Below, piece after piece: positions 41,379 to 47,712 of a DNA stretch of 64,000 nt (position 1 is the stretch's first letter; every line of letters begins with the position of its first letter). The position numbers and the translations under genes are program-made. The notes beneath the pieces were generated by a model that was not told where the DNA came from, did not search any database, and was given only the letters and a program-made list of their open reading frames with translations. Source of the DNA: DASPNM01 sp035626515 (GTDB lineage Bacteria; Bacteroidota; Bacteroidia; Chitinophagales; Chitinophagaceae). The stretch spans positions 1 through 64,000 of the forward strand of contig DASPNM010000031.1 in NCBI GenBank assembly GCA_035626515.1. Reading direction: 5' to 3'.

Positions 41379-42520
41379 GGCCGCAGGTTCATTACCCACG
41401 TGTAGAAAAGCGGAAACTCGCGACGCCAGGTAGCTTCGTTATGACGTCCTTCGTCGCGGATCACAGAGATCATTTTCGAGCGCGAGACGCCGTGCATATG
41501 TTCCAGAGCACGGAGCATGCCGGGCACCATGGCCTCGCCTTCCAGCTTCCCGGCGAAAAAATAGATTCGCGCATTGGTGCTGCGGCCCCTTGTCCTGATC
41601 TCGTCGTAAATGCGCGGCGCTACCCAGAAGGCCGGAGAAAAGACGCCCGCCGCGCCAAATACCTGCGGGTGTTTCATCACTGCGTAGAAAGAGATCAGTC
41701 CGCCCATCGAGCTCCCGGCGATGATCGTGTTGTTCTTATCTTTCAGCGTGCGATATTTCCGGTCAATAAAAGGCTTCAGCGTGCGGACAAGAAAATCCAG
41801 ATACTGATCGCCCTCTCCCTTGTTGGATTGCAACGGCACATTTGGAAGATTCAGGTCGTATGGAGAATACTCGTTCAGCCGCCGGTCGCCACCGTGGTCC
41901 ACGGCCACAACAATACTTTTCTTCCTTGCGGAGTCCAAAAATTCATCCACGCCCCATTCTCCGAATCCAGACGTGGAATCATCGAATACATTTTGCCCGT
42001 CGTGCATGTATATTACGGGGTAACGCTTTTTCGTTCTAAAGTATTCCTTAGGCAGGTAGATCCAGACTCTGCGTTTCCGGTCAAGCTGCGGAATGCGAAA
42101 AGCAGTGTCCAAAATGTGTACTTGCTGCGTTGCCGTGCTTCTGCGCGTCCGCGCAGGAAAATGATCCTGCCAGCCTTCCACATTCACTTCGATACGCGAG
42201 TCGTTATTTAACTGCACGACGCGGTTGAGGATCGGCACACCGTTCCCGCTGCATTCCACTTTTTCCCAGCTTCCCCGCGTGATCTTGAATTCATAGAAAC
42301 CTTCGGGCAGCTCGATCTCGAGGAAATAATGATCGTCTTTTTTCCGGAACCGGTACTTTTCGCTCCCCGGGTCCCATCCGTTGAAATTTCCCGCCACATA
42401 CAACGGGTCGGTGGCAGTTGTGTAAGTGGGAACAGATTTTACAACGAATTCCACCCTGTTCTGTGCACCGGCGCAGAGGCCAGCCAACAGGAACAGGAAG
42501 ATTGTTGCATTGCGGATCAT
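41375..42520 (-). CDS. exported alpha/beta-hydrolase esterase with N-terminal CBM48-like domain
   Basis: A 381-residue exported protein: signal peptide (MIRNATIFLFLLAGLCAGAQ), an N-terminal glycogen-binding/CBM48-like beta sandwich (about 30-115, YVAGNFNGWDPGS), and a C-terminal esterase domain (about 135-381) of the Fes/esterase D type. Nucleophile Ser271 in AGSSMGGL, oxyanion region YMHDGQNVFDD, catalytic His in DEGRHNEATW. Such combinations are enterochelin-esterase-like enzymes or carbohydrate esterases. The start ATG overlaps the dapA stop (ATGA), so translation is coupled. Substrate unknown. Confidence 0.85.
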   Translation of the reverse strand: MIRNATIFLFLLAGLCAGAQNRVEFVVKSVPTYTTATDPLYVAGNFNGWDPGSEKYRFRKKDDHYFLEIELPEGFYEFKITRGSWEKVECSGNGVPILNRVVQLNNDSRIEVNVEGWQDHFPARTRRSTATQQVHILDTAFRIPQLDRKRRVWIYLPKEYFRTKKRYPVIYMHDGQNVFDDSTSGFGEWGVDEFLDSARKKSIVVAVDHGGDRRLNEYSPYDLNLPNVPLQSNKGEGDQYLDFLVRTLKPFIDRKYRTLKDKNNTIIAGSSMGGLISFYAVMKHPQVFGAAGVFSPAFWVAPRIYDEIRTRGRSTNARIYFFAGKLEGEAMVPGMLRALEHMHGVSRSKMISVIRDEGRHNEATWRREFPLFYTWVMNLRP

Positions 42521-43404
42521 CCGAGTGCTTTCAATAATTCTTTGATTCGGCCCGAGTGCTTGTCGCTCACGCGGTATACCGGTGGGCGGAAATAGTTGCC
42601 GCAAAGGCCCAGTTCCGAAAGATATGCCTTCACGCCGCTGGGGCTCCCTTCCGCAAACATGGACAGGATTACGTCAAGGTATTTGTAGTGGAGGGGCCGT
42701 GCCCGTTGGAAATCTCCCTGGAGGCAATAGCGGACCATGTCGGAAAACTCCCGGGGAAACGCATTCGCCACAACCGAGATCACGCCTTCTGCGCCGCACG
42801 CGATCATCGGAAGCGTAATACCGTCGTCGCCGCTGATCACCATGAAATCTTCGGGTTTGTTGCGAATGATCTGCATGATCTGGTCGAAGTTGCCGCTGGC
42901 TTCCTTGGTGGCGAAAATGTTGTAGCACTCGCGTGCGATGCGAAGCTGCGTTTCGGCCGTCACATTCTGGCCTGTGCGGCCCGGAACATTGTACATGATG
43001 ATTGGCAATGGCGTGGCGGCATCCAGTGCCTGGTAATGCTGGAAAATCCCTTCCTGGTTTGGCTTATTATAATAAGGTGCCACCGAAAGGATCGCCTCGT
43101 AGCCGCTGAGATCATATTCACGAAAACCTTTCAGCACCTCGGCGGTATCGTTGCCCCCAATCCCGGCCACGAGAGGCAACCGGCCTTTTACCTGCTCGCG
43201 AACGAAACTGAATACTTCCTGTTTCTCGCCGCCGTGTATGGTAACGCTCTCACCGGTTGTTCCCAGCACCACGAGGTACTCTACGCCGCCTTCGATCCAG
43301 AATGCGATGAGCTTCGCCAGGCTTTCGCGGTCGATCGCCCCGGCTTCGGTGAACGGAGTCACGATGGCGATCCCCGTGCCCCTGAATTTTTCTCTCAATG
43401 ACAT
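42517..43404 (-). CDS. dapA: 4-hydroxy-tetrahydrodipicolinate synthase
   Basis: A 295-residue TIM-barrel aldolase that condenses pyruvate with aspartate semialdehyde, the entry to lysine and meso-diaminopimelate. Schiff-base lysine in FATKEASGNF, Tyr in YNVPGRTGQN, TTGES in VVLGTTGESVTI, SGDDGITLP; all catalytic residues present. Between accA (28 nt upstream) and the esterase (overlap), forming an operon. Confidence 0.95.
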   Translation of the reverse strand: MSLREKFRGTGIAIVTPFTEAGAIDRESLAKLIAFWIEGGVEYLVVLGTTGESVTIHGGEKQEVFSFVREQVKGRLPLVAGIGGNDTAEVLKGFREYDLSGYEAILSVAPYYNKPNQEGIFQHYQALDAATPLPIIMYNVPGRTGQNVTAETQLRIARECYNIFATKEASGNFDQIMQIIRNKPEDFMVISGDDGITLPMIACGAEGVISVVANAFPREFSDMVRYCLQGDFQRARPLHYKYLDVILSMFAEGSPSGVKAYLSELGLCGNYFRPPVYRVSDKHSGRIKELLKALG

Positions 43405-43432
43405 GCGCTGAAAATTTAGTTACTGCGGAAAT

Positions 43433-44425
43433 TCAGTTTTCTGCCTCGGCGGGCTGATCCTCTTCCCAGAATCCCATTTTGCCGAACTTTTCGATGCGGT
43501 CTGTGATCCGTTGCTCCGCCGGAATTTCTTTCAGCTCGCGGATGACGGGAGTAATGTATTCTTTGAGTATTCGTGCCGATTCATCGTAATCCCAGTGAGC
43601 GCCGCCCGGCGGTTCCGGAATAATGCCGTCAATCAGGCCGTAGCCCAGCATTTTTTCTGCCGTGAGCTTGAGCTGCTCGGCGGCCACTTCTTTTTTTTCC
43701 CAGCTTCTCCAAAGAATGGACGAACAGCTCTCTGGTGAAATAACCGAGTACCAGGTATTTTCCATCATGAACACGCGGTCGCCGACGCCAATTCCAAGCG
43801 CACCGCCGCTGGCGCCCTCGCCGATGATCACGCACACGACCGGAACACGCAGCCGTATCATCTCGTAAATATTTCTCGCGATCGCTTCTCCCTGTCCCCG
43901 CTCCTCGGCTTCCAGCCCCGGGTATGCGCCGGGAGTATCGATAAGAGTAATGACCGGCTTGTTGAATTTTTCCGCCAGCTTCATCAGGCGAAGCGCTTTG
44001 CGGTATCCTTCGGGATTGGCCATTCCGAAATTCCGCATCTGGCGTGTTTTCGTGTTGATGCCTTTCTGCTGTCCAATAACCATGACGGTCTGTCCGTCGA
44101 GCAGCGCAAATCCTCCTACCATGGCCTTGTCGTCCCGCACGTTGCGGTCGCCAAAAAGTTCCACGAACTTGCTGGTCATCTTTTCGATGTACTTGAGCGT
44201 ATACGGCCGGTCGGGGTGACGGCTTAGCTGCACGCGTTGCCAGCTGCTGAGGTTGCGGGTGATTTCTATTCTTTTTTCGAGAATACTGTCCTGGAGCTTT
44301 TGGATCGTATCGCTGAGGTCAAGCTTGGTTTTTTCCTGGCGGTGCTTCATGTTCTGGATTTCGTCGATCAGGTCCTTGATCGGTTTTTCGAAATCCAGAA
44401 ACTGTCTGTTCGCGTCAGTTGGCAT
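43433..44425 (-). CDS. accA: acetyl-CoA carboxylase carboxyltransferase subunit alpha
   Basis: A 330-residue crotonase-fold subunit that transfers carboxyl from biotin to acetyl-CoA to form malonyl-CoA. N-terminal helical region (QFLDFEKPIKDLIDEIQ), FVELFGDR, GGFALLDGQTV, TLIDTPGAYPGLEAEERGQ, GEGASGGALGIGVGDRVFMM, SPESCSSILW. No zinc finger, as expected because accD carries it. First gene of the accA-dapA-esterase unit; the 74-nt gap upstream is mostly occupied by the terminator of the previous gene. Confidence 0.95.
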   Translation of the reverse strand: MPTDANRQFLDFEKPIKDLIDEIQNMKHRQEKTKLDLSDTIQKLQDSILEKRIEITRNLSSWQRVQLSRHPDRPYTLKYIEKMTSKFVELFGDRNVRDDKAMVGGFALLDGQTVMVIGQQKGINTKTRQMRNFGMANPEGYRKALRLMKLAEKFNKPVITLIDTPGAYPGLEAEERGQGEAIARNIYEMIRLRVPVVCVIIGEGASGGALGIGVGDRVFMMENTWYSVISPESCSSILWRSWEKKEVAAEQLKLTAEKMLGYGLIDGIIPEPPGGAHWDYDESARILKEYITPVIRELKEIPAEQRITDRIEKFGKMGFWEEDQPAEAEN

Positions 44426-44430
44426 AGCTC

Positions 44431-44464
44431 AAAAAATAAAGCTGAAGACCCGAAGGCCTTCAGC
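44431..44464 (-). terminator. terminator of the L,D-transpeptidase-like gene
   Basis: Minus-strand GCTGAAGGCC, TTCG tetraloop, GGTCTTCAGC, then TTTATTTTTT. It stands immediately upstream of the accA ATG (5 nt), so the accA promoter must overlap it or be located within the upstream gene. Confidence 0.92.
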
Positions 44465-44498
44465 GGCTAAATTAAGGTATTACGATAATACGCCTCGC

Positions 44499-45239
44499 TC
44501 AGTTCAGGATCGGCGAACGCGACACGTAGGAAGGCGAGTAAATAAAGAGACAGCTTCCCCCTTTCAGCGTGTTGATGATGGGTGCCGCTTCACGCTGCGA
44601 CAGCGCCGGGCAACCCCAGCTGCGTCCAATGAAACCGCGGGCGTTTATGAACGACTGGCTCACATAGTCGGCTCCGTGCATCACGATGGCGCGCTCCATG
44701 GCGTTGTCGTTGATGCCGCGTTCCATGCCATCGAGGCGGAGCGAATAGCCATTGCTGCCGAAATACGTTCCGCGAGTGATGTAAAACCCGGGGCTGCTCT
44801 GCAGCGAAGAATGCTGGTTGGAATAGGAAACCGTGCGGTCGAGTCCGGAATTCTTTCCGTGTGCCACCCAGGTATTAAAAAGTACTTTTTGGTTCTTCAG
44901 GTCAATAATGTACAATCTCTTATTACGGCTGGGCTGGCTGAAATCGGCAATCGTGAGAATAGAATCGTTAAGCAGCTTGCCCTGCGCCAACAACTTGTCA
45001 AAACCACGCAAGGCATAGTCGTAAGCCTGGCGGCTCAATCCTGCCACATCAAGTCTCAGGCTGTCGTAAACGGATCTCGCGGATGCGAGAGTTTTTGATG
45101 AGACTTTCCGCACCGAGTCCGAGGCATCGGGGATGAAACGGCTGCCGGTAGCTGATTTAGCAAGGGCGATCGGCAGGTGAAACAGGTACAACAGTACGGA
45201 CGTAAGGACCAAATAGGCGGTCTTCAGCTTTCTCTGCAT
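44499..45239 (-). CDS. murein L,D-transpeptidase catalytic domain family protein (YkuD_2)
   Basis: A 246-residue exported protein: signal peptide (about 1-28, LVLTSVLLYLFHLPIALA), a linker, and a YkuD_2-type domain (about 85-240) with IVMHGADYV and GRSWGCPALS, the His and Cys of the L,D-transpeptidase active site. Family enzymes cross-link peptidoglycan peptides or attach proteins to them; YkuD_2 members are less studied. Leader of about 140 nt with its own promoter, hairpin and possible leader peptide. Confidence 0.85.
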   Translation of the reverse strand: MQRKLKTAYLVLTSVLLYLFHLPIALAKSATGSRFIPDASDSVRKVSSKTLASARSVYDSLRLDVAGLSRQAYDYALRGFDKLLAQGKLLNDSILTIADFSQPSRNKRLYIIDLKNQKVLFNTWVAHGKNSGLDRTVSYSNQHSSLQSSPGFYITRGTYFGSNGYSLRLDGMERGINDNAMERAIVMHGADYVSQSFINARGFIGRSWGCPALSQREAAPIINTLKGGSCLFIYSPSYVSRSPILN

Positions 45240-45319
45240 TCCACACAGGGTTTAGGGTTAGGCAATAAAATTCCGGCTGAGATCTGTTCTGACGTCTCGT
45301 AGGCTCTTCCAAAGGGCAT
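45224..45319 (-). CDS. possible 31-codon leader peptide upstream of the L,D-transpeptidase-like gene
   Basis: From ATG at 45319 a short frame MPFGRAYETSEQISAGILLP... ends with TGA at 45224, overlapping the start of the next gene by 16 nt. It fits between the promoter-proximal hairpin and that gene. No homology evidence; the overlap with the downstream start is what suggests coupling. Confidence 0.25.
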   Translation of the reverse strand: MPFGRAYETSEQISAGILLPNPKPCVECRES

Positions 45320-45343
45320 CAATTCTTCTATCAGGGTATGGTG

Positions 45344-45377
45344 AAAAAAAATAGCCCGACCTTGTTAGTTTCGGGCT
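45344..45377 (-). terminator. promoter-proximal terminator (attenuator-like) in the leader of the L,D-transpeptidase-like gene
   Basis: Minus-strand AGCCCGA and TCGGGCT arms (45353-45377) with an 11-nt loop, followed by ATTTTTTTT. It begins only 12 nt after the -7 element at 45389-45396, so transcripts would end after about 40 nt unless the hairpin is read through. Confidence 0.6.
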
Positions 45378-45388
45378 TCAACCGGTTG

Positions 45389-45396
45389 CAAAAGTA
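45389..45396 (-). promoter_or_regulatory. -7 element TACTTTTG
   Basis: Minus-strand TACTTTTG matches TAnnTTTG; a -33 TTTG is not obvious. Drives either the L,D-transpeptidase-like gene with a 140-nt leader or only a short RNA. Confidence 0.5.
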
Positions 45397-45532
45397 CAGA
45401 GACTATCCTTGCGCCAGTGTTAAGAGGTTGAAGAAAATTTGCGCAATCGTTCCGGGAATTTTTCTAATATGAAGTGGTGCCCGCTTGAATTAAAAATTCG
45501 AAGGAAGTGTAGTGCTTTCATCGTCCGAATGT

Positions 45533-45699
45533 ACTGATCACTGCTTCCTGCTTACTGGTTACTGCTTACTGATTACTGCTTTCTGATTACTGCTTTCTGA
45601 TTACTGTTTACTGGTTACTGCTTTCTGATTACTGCTTCCTGATTACTCTCACTGCTCGCTCATCACTCATGACTCATTACTCATCATTCATCATTCATC
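45533..45699. repeat. longest heptanucleotide array (about 24 units)
   Basis: Starting ACTGATC, ACTGCTT, CCTGCTT, ACTGGTT, consecutive heptamers run to 45644, then one 6-nt unit (ACTCTC) and a second run ACTGCTC, GCTCATC, ACTCATG, ACTCATT, ACTCATC, ATTCATC twice. Only one deleted base breaks the phase in 167 nt. The unit drifts from ACTGNTT to ACTCATY. Gene-free region 45240-46043. Confidence 0.92.
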
Positions 45700-45725
45700 A
45701 ACCCCCTAACCGTCTAAGGAACTCT

Positions 45726-45755
45726 TCCACCTTTTGACTTGACGCAAAAGGTGGA
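45726..45755. repeat. perfect 11-bp inverted repeat TCCACCTTTTG / CAAAAGGTGGA
   Basis: Arms 45726-45736 and 45745-45755 enclose ACTTGACG. No T tract follows. I regard it as a dispersed palindrome rather than a terminator. Confidence 0.55.
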
Positions 45756-45763
45756 GCCAATTT

Positions 45764-45798
45764 GAGTCGGGAGTCGGGAGTTCGGAGATCGAAGTCGG
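45764..45798. repeat. heptanucleotide array
   Basis: GAGTCGG twice, GAGTTCG, GAGATCG, AAGTCGG in phase; unit similar to the start of the 8966 array. Confidence 0.7.
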
Positions 45799-45833
45799 TA
45801 TCTCTTGCTTTTTCGCCTCACAAAAAATACTAT

Positions 45834-46090
45834 TCCGAATTCCCGGAACTTCATTTTTTCACGACAAGAGACTGTGTCCGCCAAAGCCCACACAAATTGA
45901 AAAGCCCACCTTCGCTAATGCTTCGGCGGGCGAATGCGGACGGGACTCGAACCCCCTCGCCTCAGGCGAGGCGTGACAGGGCATCCGGATCATTAACGAG
46001 ATTCCCCGGTTTGCGGGCGAATGCGGACTCGAACCCCCTCGCCTCAGGCGAGGCGTGACAGGGCATCCGGATCATTAACGAGATTCCCGG
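45834..46090 (-). repeat. left direct-repeat copy plus second tRNA-Asp-like tail unit
   Basis: 45834-46013 matches 46337-46510; it includes tail unit U1 (45927-46013). U2 (46014-46090) repeats the same tail and contains the 3' end of the GIY-YIG gene. Left copy keeps GGGACTCGAACCC on the plus strand, closer to the true tRNA, while U2 and U3 lost three of these bases. Confidence 0.8.
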
Positions 46091-46331
46091 GTTGTTCCAA
46101 CAACCACCTCAAATATGTTTTATTACATCTCTTGAGCCGGCGTTCCTCCTTTTTAACAGCCTTCCGATCCACATGCAAGCACACATAAACCAGCTTCCAG
46201 GGCCTTTTGCTTTCTGTTGATTTATTGAATCCCATATTATGAGAATTCAATCGTTTTAAAGGAGATTCCGACTCCCCCTTATAAAACGTGCCATCTGCCA
46301 AACTTTCGATGATGTAAACGTACCAGGCCAT
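46044..46331 (-). CDS. GIY-YIG nuclease superfamily protein
   Basis: A 95-residue single-domain GIY-YIG protein (UPF0213/YhbQ-like size). WYVYIIESLADGTFYKGESE carries the two-strand core (GIY-YIG reduced to VYI...YKG), LKRLNSHN holds the catalytic Arg, and KKEERRLKR the metal-binding Glu, so the active site may be intact. The C-terminus VNDPDALSRLA is encoded by tRNA-Asp-like DNA. ATG at 46331 chosen because it begins the domain; the longer frame to 46490 only translates the repeat. Biological role unknown; likely DNA cleavage or recombination. Confidence 0.75.
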   Translation of the reverse strand: MAWYVYIIESLADGTFYKGESESPLKRLNSHNMGFNKSTESKRPWKLVYVCLHVDRKAVKKEERRLKRCNKTYLRWLLEQPGNLVNDPDALSRLA

Positions 46332-46336
46332 GGTCA

Positions 46337-46510
46337 TCCGAATCCCCGGAGCTTCACTTTTTACGACAAGAGACTGTGTCCGCCAAAGCCCACACAAATT
46401 GAAAAGCCCACGTTCGCTAATGCTTCGGCGGGCGAATGCGGACTCGAACCCCCTCGCCTCAGGCGAGGCGTGACAGGGCATCCGGATCATTAACGAGATT
46501 CCCCGGTTTG
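46337..46510 (-). repeat. right direct-repeat copy with tail unit U3
   Basis: 46363-46443 equals 45860-45940 with a single C/G difference. Tail unit U3 (46429-46510) encodes an orphan copy of the GIY-YIG C-terminus (NLVNDPDALSRL) and joins the intact tRNA-Asp at 46511-46521. Confidence 0.8.
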
Positions 46511-46520
46511 CGGGCGAATG

Positions 46521-46594
46521 CGGACCGGACGGGACTCGAACCCGCGACCTCCGCCGTGACAGGGCGGCATTCTAACCAACTGAACTACCGATCC
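46521..46594 (-). tRNA. tRNA-Asp(GTC)
   Basis: Minus strand: acceptor GGATCGG/CCGGTCC (one U-G pair), discriminator G, D-arm GTTCAGTTGGTTAGAAT, anticodon stem CCGCC/GGCGG with loop CTGTCAC (anticodon GTC), T-arm GCGGG/CCCGT with TTCGAGT. 74 nt, CCA not encoded. Confidence 0.95.
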
Positions 46595-46655
46595 GGCTCT
46601 TCCCCGTGCGTTAACCGGCTGAACCAGCGACGCTTAACCCAGGGAAATCAGGCGG

Positions 46656-46690
46656 CAAAGATAAGGGTTTCACGAATCCTGAAAGCAAAA
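46656..46690 (-). promoter_or_regulatory. promoter of tRNA-Asp
   Basis: Minus-strand -7 TATCTTTG (46656-46663) and -33 TTTTG (46686-46690), 22 nt apart; 62 nt before the tRNA 5' end. Confidence 0.65.
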
Positions 46691-46711
46691 TGTTTACAGC
46701 CTTTACCGCCC

Positions 46712-46719
46712 TATCTTTG
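46712..46719 (+). promoter_or_regulatory. -7 element TATCTTTG of the Gfo/Idh operon
   Basis: Same octamer as the divergent tRNA-Asp -7 element, 17 nt before the ATG at 46736. Confidence 0.6.
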
Positions 46720-46735
46720 CTCGTTTATAGTAATC

Positions 46736-47710
46736 ATGCTGAAAGTCTCGGTATTTGGAGTCGGCTACCTCGGAAAATTTCATCTCAACAACTGGAAGGA
46801 AATCCCGGACGTGAAGATTGTCGGGTTCTATGACCCGGCCGACGACACGGCCGAGGATGTGGCGCGACGCTACCATATTCCGCGTTTCGACGATCCCGAT
46901 GAGCTGATGGAAGCCTGCGACGCGGTGGACGTGGTCGCTCCCACTCCCAACCATTTCGAGCTCTGCGAAAAGGCGATCCGCAAGGGCAGGCATGTTTTCG
47001 TTGAGAAGCCGCTCGCTAACACCATGGAAGAAGCCCGGCAGCTGGTGCAGCTCGCCGAAGAATCAGGGATCAAATTCCAGGTGGGACACGTAGAGCGGTT
47101 CAACCCCGCCTTCCTCGCAGTGAAGGACATGAAGCTGAACCCCATGTTCATAGAGGTGCACCGCCTCGCGCAATTCAACCCGCGCGGCAGCGAAGTGAGC
47201 GTGATCCTCGACCTGATGATCCACGACATCGACATCATCATGAGCATCGTGCGCAGCGACGTAAAAAGCATTTCCGCCAGCGGCGTCGGGGTGATGACCG
47301 AAACTCCCGACATTGCCAACGTGCGCATGGAGTTTCACAACGGATGTGTGGCCAACCTCACCTCCAGCCGCATCTCGATGAAGAAAATGCGCAAAATGCG
47401 ATTGTTTCAGAAGGACGCTTATATAGGGATCGATTTTCTCAACAAAAAAACGGAAGTGATCCGGCAAAAAGGTGTGAACGATTCCAACGCGTTCGCTTTT
47501 GATATCGAAACACCCTCGGGCCGCAAGACCATCGCCATCACCAATCCTCCCATACCTGAAGTGAATGCCATCAAAATGGAGCTGGAGGAATTCAGGGACG
47601 CAATCGTAAACAATACCCGCCCCGTGGTTTCGGAACTCGACGGTCTCGTTGCCATGGACGTGGCGCACCAGATTCTGGAAAAGATCGGTAACAACGTGCT
47701 CACACACTGA
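46736..47710 (+). CDS. Gfo/Idh/MocA family oxidoreductase
   Basis: A 324-residue NAD(P)-dependent sugar oxidoreductase. Rossmann motif VFGVGYLGKFH (6-16), EKP (90-92, catalytic Lys91 region), FQVGHVERFNPAF, and a C-terminal Gfo/Idh alpha/beta domain with HDIDII. The family acts on sugar nucleotides or free sugars. ATG at 46736 matches the domain start; the frame extends upstream into tRNA and repeat sequence without being coding. Two nt before the sugar transferase gene, so it probably makes or modifies a precursor for that pathway. Confidence 0.9.
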   Translation: MLKVSVFGVGYLGKFHLNNWKEIPDVKIVGFYDPADDTAEDVARRYHIPRFDDPDELMEACDAVDVVAPTPNHFELCEKAIRKGRHVFVEKPLANTMEEARQLVQLAEESGIKFQVGHVERFNPAFLAVKDMKLNPMFIEVHRLAQFNPRGSEVSVILDLMIHDIDIIMSIVRSDVKSISASGVGVMTETPDIANVRMEFHNGCVANLTSSRISMKKMRKMRLFQKDAYIGIDFLNKKTEVIRQKGVNDSNAFAFDIETPSGRKTIAITNPPIPEVNAIKMELEEFRDAIVNNTRPVVSELDGLVAMDVAHQILEKIGNNVLTH

Positions 47711-47712
47711 TC

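Larger units (their letters stand above)
45834..46594 (-). mobile_element. GIY-YIG locus with duplicated tRNA-Asp 3' ends
   Basis: The GIY-YIG gene is flanked by direct repeats of about 175-180 nt (45834-46013 and 46337-46510). Each repeat contains, in tRNA orientation, the last codons of the GIY-YIG gene, a degenerate tRNA-Asp 3' half (CCCTGTCACG, GGGTTCGAGTCC, GCATTCGCCCG) and the gene's upstream region. Intact tRNA-Asp follows the right copy. The structure indicates successive insertions or duplications at the tRNA 3' end. Confidence 0.6.

Noticed and set aside
45533..45699. CRISPR array
   Set aside because: Period is 7 nt without spacers and no cas gene exists in the window.
45726..45755. 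Terminator
   Set aside because: Perfect hairpin but no T tract on either side and no gene ending there.
45762..46058. 98-codon plus-strand frame with repeated T-P-S-P-Q-A-R-R-D-R peptides
   Set aside because: The peptides are translations of the tRNA-Asp-derived tail units, not a gene.
46332..46490. Longer start of the GIY-YIG gene
   Set aside because: The extra residues translate the direct repeat and contain T-arm-encoded RGFES; the domain starts at 46331.
46436..46735. N-terminal extension of the Gfo/Idh gene by 100 codons
   Set aside because: It would cover tRNA-Asp and its promoter; the Rossmann strand starts directly at the ATG at 46736, preceded by TATCTTTG.
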